Below are positions 17,905 through 26,833 of a stretch of DNA of 64,000 nt, piece after piece. The notes under the pieces were generated by a model. It saw only the letters and a program-made list of their open reading frames with translations, was not told the origin of the DNA and searched no databases. Numbering within the stretch: position 1 is the stretch's first letter; each line of letters opens with the position of its first letter. Location of the stretch: the NCBI RefSeq assembly GCF_050871315.1, contig NZ_JBJLRE010000019.1; one strand, 5' to 3'. This DNA is from Kineococcus gynurae. Lineage in GTDB: Bacteria > Actinomycetota > Actinomycetes > Actinomycetales > Kineococcaceae. A program made the position numbers and the translations under genes.

Positions 17905-19625
17905 CGCGGCTGCCCCGGATCGGCGGGACCGGACAGGAGGGCGGCCACGGGCTCGCGCCAGCTCAGCGGCACCACCGGCAGCGGGCTGCCGGGCAGGGTG
18001 CTGCCGGCCGTGCGGGGGACGGTGAGCACGAAGTGGCACCCCTCGCCCGGGTGGCCCCAGACCTCCAGCCACCCCCGGTGCAGCCGGGTGTCCTCCAGGG
18101 AGATCGCCAACCCCAGGCCAGAACCCCCGGTGGTCCGCGCGCGGGCGGGGTCCGCGCGCCAGAAGCGGTCGAAGACCCGCGGCAGATGGGTGGCCGAGAG
18201 GCCGACGCCGTGGTCGCGGACGCCGACCGCGACGGCGTGCTCGTCGCAGACCACCGTGATCTCGATGGGACGGGCCTCGCCGTGCTCGATCGCGTTCCCC
18301 AGCAGGTTGCGCAGCACGCGTTCGATACGACGGGAGTCCATCTCGGCGGTGCAGGGGGACGCCGGCTCCACCACGCGCACGCTCGAGCCACGCCGCTCGG
18401 CGAGGTCGGCGGTGTGCTCGACCACCCGGTGGACGAGGACCCGCATGTCGATCGGGTCGGCCTCCAGGGCGGCCGCGCCGGCGTCGAACCGGCTGATCTC
18501 GAGCAGGTCCTGCAGGAGCACGTCGAAGCGCTCGAGCTGGGTGAGCAGCAGTTCGGCCGAACGGGCCGTCATCGGGTCGAACTCGCCCCGCGCGTCGTGC
18601 AGGACCTCCCCGGCCATCCGGATCGTGGTGAGCGGGGTGCGGAGCTCGTGGCTCACGTCGGAGACGAACCGTTGCTGCAGCCGGGACAACTCCTCCAGCC
18701 GCCCGATGTGGTCCTGCATGGCGGCGGCCATCGCGTTGAACGCCGTCCCGAGCCGGGCGAGGTCGTCGGAGCCCCGGACCCGCATCCGCTCGTCCAGCCG
18801 ACCGCTCGCGAGACGTTCGGCGGTGCCGGCCGCCGCCCGGACGGGCCCGACCACGGTGCGGGCCACCACCCAGGCGACCGCGCCGATCAGCAGGACCAGG
18901 GCGACCGCGCCACCCACGAACGTGGTCCGGACCAGGTCGATCGTCTGCTGCTCCGGGGCCAGCGTGTACACGAAGTACAGCTCGTACTCCCCGGCCCGCG
19001 GCAGGGTGACCATCGAACCGACGATGAACGAGGGCGCGGCGGCGTCGGACAACCGGACGAGCTGTCCCTGCTGGCTCCCGCTGCTCTCGACCTGTTCCCG
19101 CAGCTCCTCGGGGACGTCGGAGGCCGACAACCCGTCGGAGAGGATGTCGCGGACCTCGCCCACCCCGGTCGCGTCGCCTCCCTGGGCCGAGGCCGGGGCA
19201 CGGAGGAGGAGCACGCCCCGCACGCGGTCGGCGCCGGTGCCCTCCAACCGGGAGACGACGTCCCCGGCCAGCTGTTCCTCGGCCGCCGCCGTCTCGGGGG
19301 TGGGTGAGCCGTCGAACGACGCCTGGGCGGTGGCCGCCCCGCGGGCGGCGTCGGCGAACGACAAGCGCTGCCGCTCCTCGACCAGACCGTCGCCGATCCC
19401 CTCCAGCAGGAAGGTGCCCACGACCACGACGACGACGAGCGAGAGACCGGTGGTGAGGAAGACGACCCGGGTCTGCAGCGAGGATCGCCACTGCGACAGA
19501 CCGCGCAGCACCGTGCGGACGAGCCAGCCGGGCAGCCGGCCCATCGCCTCGAACCGCCGCAGGCGGCGTACCCAGAGCTGGCGCCGCGACCCCGACGCGG
19601 TCGCCGTCGCCCCCGGACCGGTCAT
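17901..19625 (-). CDS. mtrB: sensor histidine kinase MtrB
   Basis: A 574-residue membrane histidine kinase. Two membrane helices (about 55-75 and 215-240) flank an extracellular sensor region; then HAMP (about 240-290), the HisKA dimerisation box FVSDVSHELRTPLTTI with the phospho-His, and a HATPase domain with N-box LRNLLGNAIEHGE, G1 DHGVGL and G2 GSGLGLAIS. It phosphorylates MtrA. ATG 19625 is preferred; the frame extends to 19685 but that would run back towards the mtrA stop. It is followed by lpqB with a 4-base overlap. Confidence 0.95.
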   Translation of the reverse strand: MTGPGATATASGSRRQLWVRRLRRFEAMGRLPGWLVRTVLRGLSQWRSSLQTRVVFLTTGLSLVVVVVVGTFLLEGIGDGLVEERQRLSFADAARGAATAQASFDGSPTPETAAAEEQLAGDVVSRLEGTGADRVRGVLLLRAPASAQGGDATGVGEVRDILSDGLSASDVPEELREQVESSGSQQGQLVRLSDAAAPSFIVGSMVTLPRAGEYELYFVYTLAPEQQTIDLVRTTFVGGAVALVLLIGAVAWVVARTVVGPVRAAAGTAERLASGRLDERMRVRGSDDLARLGTAFNAMAAAMQDHIGRLEELSRLQQRFVSDVSHELRTPLTTIRMAGEVLHDARGEFDPMTARSAELLLTQLERFDVLLQDLLEISRFDAGAAALEADPIDMRVLVHRVVEHTADLAERRGSSVRVVEPASPCTAEMDSRRIERVLRNLLGNAIEHGEARPIEITVVCDEHAVAVGVRDHGVGLSATHLPRVFDRFWRADPARARTTGGSGLGLAISLEDTRLHRGWLEVWGHPGEGCHFVLTVPRTAGSTLPGSPLPVVPLSWREPVAALLSGPADPGQPR

Positions 19626-19653
19626 CCCGCTCACCGGGACCCGACGACGACTC

Positions 19654-20331
19654 TCACAACGGCCCCGCCCGGTAACCCACCCCACGGACCGTCACGACGA
19701 TCTCGGGGTGCTCGGGGTCGTTCTCGATCTTGGAGCGCAGGCGTTGCACGTGGACGTTGACCAGGCGGGTGTCGGCTGCGTGCCGGTAGCCCCACACCTG
19801 CTCCAGCAGCAGCTCGCGGGTGAAGGCCTGCCACGGCTTGCGCGCCAGGGTGACCAGGAGCTCGAACTCCAGCGGGGTCAGGGGCAGCGACCGGCCGTCC
19901 CGTCGGACGGAGTGACCGGCGACGTCGATGACCAGGTCACCGATGCGCAACGTCTCCGGCGGACGGTCCCCCGCGGCCCGCAACCGGGCCCGCACGCGGG
20001 CGACCAGCTCCTTGGGCTTGAACGGTTTGACCACGTAGTCGTCGGCCCCCGCCTCGAGCCCGAGGACCACGTCCACGGTGTCGCTCTTGGCGGTGAGCAT
20101 GACGATCGGCACCCCGGACTCCGCGCGGATGGCGCGGCAGACCTCCATGCCGTCGGTGCCCGGGAGCATGAGGTCGAGCAGGACGAGGTCCGGGCGGGTG
20201 CTGCGGAAGGCCTCCAGGGCCGAGTCGCCGTCGGCGCAGAAGCGGGCCTCCAGCCCCTCCCCCTGCAGGACGATCCCGAGCATCTCCGCCAAAGCGGTGT
20301 CGTCGTCGACCACGAGAACCCGTCCCCTCAT
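19654..20331 (-). CDS. mtrA: response regulator MtrA
   Basis: A 225-residue OmpR/PhoB-family regulator: receiver domain with acidic Asp9-Asp11 and phospho-acceptor Asp53 in LLDLMLPG, switch residues in MLTAKSD, Lys in YVVKPFKPKEL, and a C-terminal winged helix ending VVTVRGVGYRAGPL. MtrA controls cell-wall metabolism, division and, in mycobacteria, dnaA and oriC-associated functions. It is the first gene of mtrA-mtrB-lpqB. In M. tuberculosis tmk lies between ahcY and mtrA; here mtrA is divergent from a membrane-protein operon. Confidence 0.97.
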   Translation of the reverse strand: MRGRVLVVDDDTALAEMLGIVLQGEGLEARFCADGDSALEAFRSTRPDLVLLDLMLPGTDGMEVCRAIRAESGVPIVMLTAKSDTVDVVLGLEAGADDYVVKPFKPKELVARVRARLRAAGDRPPETLRIGDLVIDVAGHSVRRDGRSLPLTPLEFELLVTLARKPWQAFTRELLLEQVWGYRHAADTRLVNVHVQRLRSKIENDPEHPEIVVTVRGVGYRAGPL

Positions 20332-20425
20332 GGGCTCAGTCTGCCTGCCCACCACCCCGTCTCGGGGGCGGGACCCGCGGGCCGTGGCAGAGTGGGTGCG
20401 CAGATCACCCCCGCGCGGAGGACCG

Positions 20426-21691
20426 ATGAGCGACTGGCAGGCCCCCGACGACCGCCCGGGTCGACCGACCCCGGCTCCGGTGGACCTGTCCAAGACCCCG
20501 GGAGCCCGGGGCGGCCCGGACGCCGTCCCGGGACGCGACGCCACCCCCGGCGGTCAGCCGCCGGACGGCGGGGGCTGGGGGGGCACGACCTGGGGCGAGG
20601 CCCCGAGCGGCTCGTGGTCCGGGTCGGGCCCGACCGGCGGGTCGGGGGCCGGATCCTCGGGTGGTCCGGACGGGTCGTGGGGGCCGGCACCGGGCTGGGG
20701 ACCGCCACCGGCACCCCGCCCGGGCATCGTGCCGTTGCGACCGCTCACCCTGGGCGACATCTGGGACGGGGCCTTCCGGGCCTTCCGCTTCAACCCGAAG
20801 GTCATGGCCGGCGTCTCCGCCGTCGTGGCCGTCGTGTCCTCGGTGGTGAGCGCGGCCGCCACCTACGCCTTCACGCTCGACTTCGTCGGACTGATGTCCC
20901 GCCTGGAGACCGATCCGACCGCGGTCGACGGCTTCGACGACGTGAGCGGACTGCTGACCCAGGGGCTACCGGCGGTCCTCGGCTCCTGGCTGGTCCAGGT
21001 CGTCGCCCTGCTCGTCCTCAACGGTCTGCTGATCCTCGCGGTGAGCCGCGCGGTCCTCGGGCAGAGCATCGGGGTCGGCGAGGTGTGGCGCCTCACCCGC
21101 CGTCGCCTGCTGGCCCTCGTCGGGCTCTCGCTGGTGGTGGGCACCGTGCCGACCCTCGTCGGGATCGTGACGCTGGCCCCCGGGATCGCGGTCCTCGTCC
21201 TGGGCGGTGACAGCGGAGCGGGCCTGGCCACCGGCATCGGTCTGGTCGTCCTGGGGCTGCTGGGGTGGTTGGTCGTCGGCGTCTGGCTCTGGGTCCGCTG
21301 GGGTCTGGCCGCCCCGGCGCTGCTGCTGGAGAAGCTCGGGGTGGGTGGGGCCCTCCGACGCTCGGCGGCCCTCGTCCGCGGCTCCTTCTGGCGGGTGCTC
21401 GGCATCCTGCTGCTGACGGCCGTGGTCGTCTACTTCGTGATCATGGCGGTGTCGTTGCCGTTCTCCCTGCTGGGCTCGCTCTTCACCGGACTGGACATGA
21501 GCGGGGCGGTGCCCTCCAGCGGGGCGTTCTTCCTGCAGACGCTCACCGCGACCGTCGGCAGCATCATCGGCACCACGTTGGCCATGCCGTTCGCCGCCGC
21601 CACCACAGCGCTGGTCTACATCGACCTCCGGATCCGCCGCGAGGGACTGGACGTCGAGCTGCACCGCGCCGCCGGTGGTGCGGGCCGGTGA
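20426..21691 (+). CDS. GPDPase-membrane-domain-type integral membrane protein
   Basis: A 421-residue protein: about 100 residues of Gly/Pro/Ser-rich disordered sequence, then about six membrane helices (from roughly 125 to 400). The motif PLTLGDIWDGAFRAFRFNPK just before the first helix and the amphipathic loops are typical of the membrane domain found in some glycerophosphodiester phosphodiesterases and in many stand-alone actinobacterial proteins of unknown role. No catalytic GDPD domain is present. ATG with CGGAGGA upstream; the stop overlaps the GTG of the DUF4129 gene. It opens the MoxR operon. Confidence 0.8.
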   Translation: MSDWQAPDDRPGRPTPAPVDLSKTPGARGGPDAVPGRDATPGGQPPDGGGWGGTTWGEAPSGSWSGSGPTGGSGAGSSGGPDGSWGPAPGWGPPPAPRPGIVPLRPLTLGDIWDGAFRAFRFNPKVMAGVSAVVAVVSSVVSAAATYAFTLDFVGLMSRLETDPTAVDGFDDVSGLLTQGLPAVLGSWLVQVVALLVLNGLLILAVSRAVLGQSIGVGEVWRLTRRRLLALVGLSLVVGTVPTLVGIVTLAPGIAVLVLGGDSGAGLATGIGLVVLGLLGWLVVGVWLWVRWGLAAPALLLEKLGVGGALRRSAALVRGSFWRVLGILLLTAVVVYFVIMAVSLPFSLLGSLFTGLDMSGAVPSSGAFFLQTLTATVGSIIGTTLAMPFAAATTALVYIDLRIRREGLDVELHRAAGGAGR

Positions 21692-22347
21692 TCGTCGCCC
21701 TCCCGGTCGGGTTCACCCCGGACCGCTCGGAGGCCCGGGAACTACTGGCCCGGGAACTGGCCCGGCCGGAGTACCGCAACACCGACTCGCCGTGGGTGCA
21801 ACGGCTCTGGGACTGGCTCACGGACGTGCTGGACCGTATCCGGGTGCCCGACCTGTCGGGGCTGGGTCTCGGTCCGATCCTCCTCGTCCTGCTGCTGCTG
21901 GGTGCCGTGGTCTGGATCCTGCTGGCCGTCGGGCGGCCCCGGCGCGGGGAGCGGACCCGGGCGGCGGCGGTCTTCGACTCCCCCGCGCTCAGCGCGGCCG
22001 ACCACGACCGCCTCGCGGACGAGGCCGCCGCGGCGGGACGCTTTGCCGACGCCGTCGTCGAGCGGTTCCGCGCGCTGACGCGTTCGCTGGTGGAGCGCGA
22101 CGTCATCCCGCCCGTGCCCGGACGCACCGCCCGGGAGGTGGCCGCCGACGCCGCCGGCCAGCTGCCGGAGGCGGGCGAGGCGTTGCACCGCGCCGCCCGG
22201 ATCTTCGACGACGTCCGCTACGGCGGGCACCCGGCCGGGCCGGCGACCGATCTGGAGCTGCGCGAGCTCCGCACCCGGGTCGGGCGCAGCCGACCGCGCC
22301 TGGACCGGCTGGCCGAACCCGTCCTCGACGGCGGGGAGGGTCCGTGA
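21688..22347 (+). CDS. DUF4129 membrane protein
   Basis: A 219-residue protein: a short N-terminal region, one membrane helix (about 60-80), and a cytoplasmic DUF4129 domain (about 100-200) with the conserved helical pattern ALTRSLVERDVIPPVPGRTA and the end HRAARIFDDVRYGGHPAG. DUF4129 proteins nearly always accompany MoxR ATPases and DUF58 proteins, as here, and are thought to act in envelope or secretion processes. Both ends overlap the neighbours by 4 bases (GTGA), showing translational coupling. Confidence 0.85.
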   Translation: MIVALPVGFTPDRSEARELLARELARPEYRNTDSPWVQRLWDWLTDVLDRIRVPDLSGLGLGPILLVLLLLGAVVWILLAVGRPRRGERTRAAAVFDSPALSAADHDRLADEAAAAGRFADAVVERFRALTRSLVERDVIPPVPGRTAREVAADAAGQLPEAGEALHRAARIFDDVRYGGHPAGPATDLELRELRTRVGRSRPRLDRLAEPVLDGGEGP

Positions 22348-23591
22348 GCCGCACGGCGGCCCCGGCCCCCACCAGCGGCCCGACGCGCCCGCCCGCACGG
22401 GGGGCACGGCGTCGGCCGTGGCTGCTGCCGGCCGTCGTCGTGGGGATGGTGCTGCTGCTCGCGCTCGGGGTGGCGGCGACGACCCAGCGGACCACCCGCG
22501 ACGCCCTCTCGCCGGTCTCGGTCGCTCCCGACGGGTCGCGGGCGCTGGCCCGGGTGCTCGACGCCGCCGGGGTGGACGTGGTCGAGTCGCAGACCTTCAC
22601 CCGCACGCGTTCCCTGGTCACCGAGGGCGGTGGGGCCGGCAGCGCGGCCGGGCCGACCATCGTGGTGACCGGGACCGACACGTTCTCGACCGGGCGGTCG
22701 GAGGCGCTGCGGGACCTCGCCCGCCGCACCGGGTCCACGCTGGTGCTGCTCGCCCCCGACCAACGGGCGCTCGACGTCCTGGCCCCCGGGGTGGAGGACC
22801 GCGGACCGGCGGAGGCCGACGTCGTGGTCCCGGCCTGCGCCGACACCGACGCCGAGGCTGCGGGGGCGGCCCGGGCCGGAGGACGGACGTACCGCGTCGC
22901 GCCGGGTGACGGGGTGGACGGGACGACCGGCTGCTACCCGGTCCAGGCCGAGGACGGCGCCCGCGCCGCGTCCTGGGTGACGCTGACCGGGGCCGCCTCC
23001 CCGACCGGCTCCCGTGTCGTGGTCGTGGGCCAGCCCGAGCTGGTGATGAACCGGTACGGGGCCCAGGACGGCAACGCCGCACTGACGCTGCGCACCCTCG
23101 GGGCCGCGCCCGCGCTGGTCTGGTACCGGCCCGCACCCTGGGACGTCGAGACCGGGGAGGCCCGGCCGTTGTCCGAGCTGGTCCCCGCGGCGCTGCTGCC
23201 GGCGACCGTCGTCGTGGTCCTGGCGGGCCTGACCCTCGCGCTGTGGCGCGGTCGTCGCTTCGGCCGGGTCGTCGTCGAACCGCTGCCGGTGGTCGTCCGA
23301 TCGGTGGAGACCGTGGAGGGCCGGGCCCGGCTCTACCACCGGGCGCAGGCCCGCGACCGGGCGGCCGAGGCTCTGCGCTCGGCGGCGGTGGCCCGGCTCC
23401 GGGCGGTCCTCCGCCTCGACGCCGGGACGGCCCGCACGGAGGTCGCCGACGCCGTCGCCTGGGCCGCCGGTCTGCCGCCGGTGGGTGTCCGCGAGCTGCT
23501 GCTGTCCGGCCCACCGACCGACGACGCGGCGCTCGTCGCCCTCGCGCGCGACCTCGACGAGCTCGAGCGCCGCGTCCGGCGGACCTCGTGA
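22344..23591 (+). CDS. DUF4350 membrane protein
   Basis: A 415-residue protein with an N-terminal membrane helix (about 27-48), an extracytoplasmic DUF4350 domain (about 60-260) of Rossmann-like/glutamine-amidotransferase type (SVAPDGSRALARVLDAAGVDV), a second helix (about 280-300; AALLPATVVVVLAGLTLALW) and a cytoplasmic helical tail. The family is found with MoxR/DUF58/DUF4129 genes; its biochemical role is not known. GTG start overlaps the DUF4129 stop. Confidence 0.85.
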   Translation: MSRTAAPAPTSGPTRPPARGARRRPWLLPAVVVGMVLLLALGVAATTQRTTRDALSPVSVAPDGSRALARVLDAAGVDVVESQTFTRTRSLVTEGGGAGSAAGPTIVVTGTDTFSTGRSEALRDLARRTGSTLVLLAPDQRALDVLAPGVEDRGPAEADVVVPACADTDAEAAGAARAGGRTYRVAPGDGVDGTTGCYPVQAEDGARAASWVTLTGAASPTGSRVVVVGQPELVMNRYGAQDGNAALTLRTLGAAPALVWYRPAPWDVETGEARPLSELVPAALLPATVVVVLAGLTLALWRGRRFGRVVVEPLPVVVRSVETVEGRARLYHRAQARDRAAEALRSAAVARLRAVLRLDAGTARTEVADAVAWAAGLPPVGVRELLLSGPPTDDAALVALARDLDELERRVRRTS

Positions 23592-23664
23592 GCCGGCGCC
23601 GCCCCCGGGCGGACGGGCACCTGCCCACCGCCCCTTGGAACCCGACCTCGACGGAAGGCCTCCC

Positions 23665-24654
23665 GTGACCGAGACCCCGCACCCCGCCGCGACCGCCGAG
23701 GACGTCGAGGCGGCCCGGTCGGCCCTGCGAGCCGTCCGCCAGGAGGTGGCCAAGGCCGTCGTCGGGCAGGACGCCGCCGTCACCGGTCTGGTCATCGCCG
23801 TCCTGTGCCGCGGCCACGTCCTGCTGGAGGGGGTGCCCGGGGTCGCCAAGACCCTGCTGGTGCGGGCGTTGTCGGCCTCGTTGTCCCTGGGGACGAAGCG
23901 CGTGCAGTTCACCCCCGACCTGATGCCCGGGGACGTGACCGGGTCGCTGGTCTACGACGCCCGGACCGCCGAGTTCTCCTTCCGCCCCGGCCCCGTCTTC
24001 ACCAACATCCTGCTGGCCGACGAGATCAACCGGACCCCGCCCAAGACCCAGGCCTCCCTGCTGGAGGCGATGGAGGAGCGACAGGTCTCCATCGACGGGG
24101 ACCCGCGGCCGTTGCCCGTGCCGTTCCTGGTCGCCGCGACCCAGAACCCCGTCGAGTACGAGGGCACCTACCCCCTGCCCGAGGCCCAGCTGGACCGGTT
24201 CCTGCTCAAGCTCACGCTGCCCCTGCCGGGCCGCGACGACGAGGTGGAGGTCCTGGCCCGGCACGCGGCCGGCTTCGACCCCCGCGACCTGGCCGGGGCC
24301 GGGGTGCGGGCGGTGGCCTCGCCCGAGCAGCTCGCGGTCGCGGCCGACGCGGTACGGAGGGTGCAGGTGTCGCGCGAGGTGCTCGGCTACGTGGCCGACG
24401 TCTGCCGGGCGACCCGTCAGTCGCCGTCGCTGTCGCTCGGGGTGTCCCCTCGTGGGGCCACCGCCCTGCTCAGCACCGCCCGGGCCTGGGCCTGGCTCTC
24501 GGGACGCGACTACGTCTCGCCCGACGACGTGAAGGCCCTCGCCCGGCCGACCCTGCGCCACCGGGTCCAGCTGCGTCCCGAGGCCGAGCTGGACGGGGTG
24601 AGCGTCGACGCGGTGCTGGACACCGTGCTGGGGTCGGTGGCGGTGCCGCGGTGA
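23665..24654 (+). CDS. MoxR family AAA ATPase
   Basis: A 329-residue AAA+ ATPase of the MoxR class: Walker A GVPGVAKT, Walker B ILLADEINR, sensor 1 ATQNPVEYEGTYPLPEAQLDRF and a C-terminal lid. MoxR proteins act as chaperone-like ATPases that mature protein complexes, working with DUF58/VWA-type partners such as the gene directly downstream. GTG 23665 has GGAAGG 6 bases upstream. Confidence 0.93.
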   Translation: MTETPHPAATAEDVEAARSALRAVRQEVAKAVVGQDAAVTGLVIAVLCRGHVLLEGVPGVAKTLLVRALSASLSLGTKRVQFTPDLMPGDVTGSLVYDARTAEFSFRPGPVFTNILLADEINRTPPKTQASLLEAMEERQVSIDGDPRPLPVPFLVAATQNPVEYEGTYPLPEAQLDRFLLKLTLPLPGRDDEVEVLARHAAGFDPRDLAGAGVRAVASPEQLAVAADAVRRVQVSREVLGYVADVCRATRQSPSLSLGVSPRGATALLSTARAWAWLSGRDYVSPDDVKALARPTLRHRVQLRPEAELDGVSVDAVLDTVLGSVAVPR

Positions 24655-24709
24655 CCCGGTCCCGGACCGGCCGCGACCGTCACCCCGCCCGGGCCGGGGC
24701 GGGCCGCCC

Positions 24710-26068
24710 GTGGCGCTGACCTGGCGGGCGCCCCTGCTGGTGGTGCTCGGGGTCGCTCTCGTCCTCGTGTGGCCCACGGCGGCCGCGGTCTGGACGTGGG
24801 TCGGCGTCTGCGTGGCGCTCGTCGGCCTCGACCTGACGCTCGCGCCCTCACCGCGCTCGCTGCGACTGGCCCGGTCGGTGCCCACGTCGGTGCGCCTCGG
24901 TGAACCCCTCACCGTCGAGCTGCAGGTCGCCAACCCCGGTGGTCGGCGGGTCCGGGGGGCCGTGCGCGACGCCTGGCCACCGTCGGCGGGGATCGCGCCG
25001 ACGGGCGGGCGGTTCGGGCTGGACCTGCCGGCCGGGGAACGGCGCCGATTCACGACTCCGCTGCGGCCCAGCCGGCGCGGGGACCGGCTGGCGGACCGGG
25101 TGACGGTGCGCTGCGACGGCCCGTTGGGGCTCGCCCGTCGACAACGCTCGTTCGACGTGCCGGCGCGGCTGCGGGTGCTGCCGCCCTTCACGTCCCGCAA
25201 GCACCTCGCCTCCCGGCTCTCCCGCCTGCGCGAGCTGGACGGGCGCAGCAGCGTCCTGCACCGGGGACAGGGCTCGGAGTTCGACTCGTTGCGCGACTAC
25301 GTCGACGGCGACGACGTGCGCTCGATCGACTGGCGGGCCACGGCCCGCCGGCAGGCCGTCGTCGTCCGGACCTGGCGTCCCGAGCGCGACCGGCGGGTGC
25401 TGCTGGTGGTCGACGCGTCGCGCACCTCCGCGGCCCGCATCGGCGGGCCCTCCGGGGCGGACTCCGTCGGGGAGGGGTCCACCGCGTCGTCCGGAGAGCC
25501 CCCCATGGAGGTTCGCCTCGACGCCGCCATCGAGGCCGCCCTGCTCACGGCGGCCCTGGCCTCACGGGCCGGTGACCGGGTGGCCCTGGTCGCCCACGAC
25601 CGTCGGGTGCGGGCCCGGGTGCGCGGGTCCGGCCGCGGGAACCTGCTGCCCGACCTCGTCGCCGCACTCGCCCCGCTGCAACCGGCCCTGGTCGAGGCCG
25701 ACTGGGACGCGGTGGCGACCGAGATCCGGACCTCGACCCGGCAGCGCGCCCTGGTCGTGCTGCTGACCTCGTTGGACGCGGCCGCGCTCGAGGGCGGCCT
25801 GCTCATGGTGCTGGAGCAGCTCGCCGCGCGGCACACGGTGATCCTCGCCGCCGTGGACGACCCGGCCCTCGACGAGCTCGCCGCCCGCCGCGACGACGTG
25901 GAGGAGGTCTACGGGGCCGCGGCCGCCGAGGCCGCGCGGGGGGAACGGTCGGCCACCGCGGCCCTGGTCCGGCGCCTGGGTGTCGAGGTCGTGCACGCCG
26001 TTCCCGAGGAGCTGGCCCCCGCGGTGGCCGACCGGTACCTGGCGCTCAAGGCGGCCGGGCGGCTCTGA
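24710..26068 (+). CDS. DUF58 (VWA-like) membrane-associated protein
   Basis: A 452-residue protein with two N-terminal membrane helices (about 5-45), a beta-sandwich region (about 55-160) and the DUF58 signature GSEFDSLRDYVDGDDVRSID followed by WRATARR, leading into a von Willebrand A-like fold (RVLLVVDASRTSAAR has a MIDAS-like DxS). DUF58 proteins are the usual clients or partners of MoxR ATPases. GTG start 55 bases after the moxR stop with only a weak ribosome binding site. It ends the operon that began at 20426. Confidence 0.88.
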   Translation: MALTWRAPLLVVLGVALVLVWPTAAAVWTWVGVCVALVGLDLTLAPSPRSLRLARSVPTSVRLGEPLTVELQVANPGGRRVRGAVRDAWPPSAGIAPTGGRFGLDLPAGERRRFTTPLRPSRRGDRLADRVTVRCDGPLGLARRQRSFDVPARLRVLPPFTSRKHLASRLSRLRELDGRSSVLHRGQGSEFDSLRDYVDGDDVRSIDWRATARRQAVVVRTWRPERDRRVLLVVDASRTSAARIGGPSGADSVGEGSTASSGEPPMEVRLDAAIEAALLTAALASRAGDRVALVAHDRRVRARVRGSGRGNLLPDLVAALAPLQPALVEADWDAVATEIRTSTRQRALVVLLTSLDAAALEGGLLMVLEQLAARHTVILAAVDDPALDELAARRDDVEEVYGAAAAEAARGERSATAALVRRLGVEVVHAVPEELAPAVADRYLALKAAGRL

Positions 26069-26210
26069 CCCTGCCCGGTACCGGACGGTCGCCGGAACAG
26101 GTGGACGGCCGACGAACCGGGGCGCGAGACTGGCGACCGCTCACAGCGTGTGAGTCCCCCGCCGACAAGGGGTCGGCCCGGGAAGGTTCCCGCCGGACGG
26201 GGGCGCACCG

Positions 26211-26774
26211 ATGACACCTGCACGCCACGATCCCCTCCCGGGGGACTCGACCGCGGCGCTGGCCCGCGACCTGCGGGCCCGCCGGGAGGCGGCGCGGCTG
26301 GACCGCTCCGGTCTCGCGGCCCGCCTGCGCGTGTCGCACTGGGCGGTCACCGCGGTCGAGGACGGGACCCTCCTGCCCTCGCAGTCGGTCCTGGAGAGCT
26401 GGGTGCTGGCGACGGGGGGTTCCGTCGAGGACGTGGCGAGGTGGCGGGAGCGGCGCTCGGCCCTGCTCCGCGGCGACCGATCGCGGGCCGGGCTGCCGTC
26501 ACGGACCCCTCCCGGGACCCCACCGAGGACCCCGTCCAGGACCCCACCCAGGACGCCGCCGGGATCGCGGCGCCGGTCGCGCGGGGCGCCCTCGCTGCGG
26601 TCGCGCCGGGCGGCGGTCACCGCGCTCTGCGCACTCCTCCTGCTCACCCTGGCCCTGCTGGTGCCGAGCCTGCTGACCCCGTCGGGGACCCCCGTCCCGC
26701 CCGCCCCGGGGCCGGCGTCGGGCCCGTCGACGGGCACCGCGCCGAGCACCGCGGTGGCCGACGCCCCGGGCTGA
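26211..26774 (+). CDS. XRE-type HTH protein with membrane helix
   Basis: A 187-residue protein: N-terminal Cro/XRE-like helix-turn-helix (about 15-72; LAARLRVSHWAVTAVEDGTLLP), a basic, Thr/Pro-rich spacer made of TPPx repeats (about 97-118), a membrane helix (about 133-155) and a short Pro/Gly/Ser-rich external tail. A DNA-binding-like domain on a single membrane helix recalls RodZ, but the length and lack of a conserved external domain argue against true RodZ. ATG lies downstream of the DUF58 gene and upstream of the exporters. Function unknown. Confidence 0.7.
   Translation: MTPARHDPLPGDSTAALARDLRARREAARLDRSGLAARLRVSHWAVTAVEDGTLLPSQSVLESWVLATGGSVEDVARWRERRSALLRGDRSRAGLPSRTPPGTPPRTPSRTPPRTPPGSRRRSRGAPSLRSRRAAVTALCALLLLTLALLVPSLLTPSGTPVPPAPGPASGPSTGTAPSTAVADAPG
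26502..26561 (+). repeat. five 12-base tandem repeats in coding sequence
   Basis: Five units of the type AGGACCCCACCC run in frame and encode a TPPR/TPPG/TPSR string in the XRE-type membrane protein. Such units change copy number easily by slippage. Confidence 0.75.
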
Positions 26775-26819
26775 TCCGGCCCCCCGACGAAAGATGGTGG
26801 CCCCGGGCCAGGACCGGGT

Positions 26820-26827
26820 GCTAGACC
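26820..26827 (+). promoter_or_regulatory. extended -10 element before first exporter gene
   Basis: TGcTAGACC ends 6 bases before the GTG start at 26834, so a transcript from it would be leaderless. The same string precedes the HTH gene at 2432. Confidence 0.4.
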
Positions 26828-26833
26828 GTTGCG

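Noticed and set aside
15055..21210. A 2051-codon plus-strand open frame
   Set aside because: It lies opposite comF, lpqB, mtrB and mtrA, whose protein families are certain. Long antisense frames are expected in DNA with GC-rich third positions; its translation is low-complexity Arg/Pro/Gly.
26502..26561. CRISPR array
   Set aside because: Units are 12 bases with no spacers and lie in frame in a gene; no other direct-repeat array was seen in the window.
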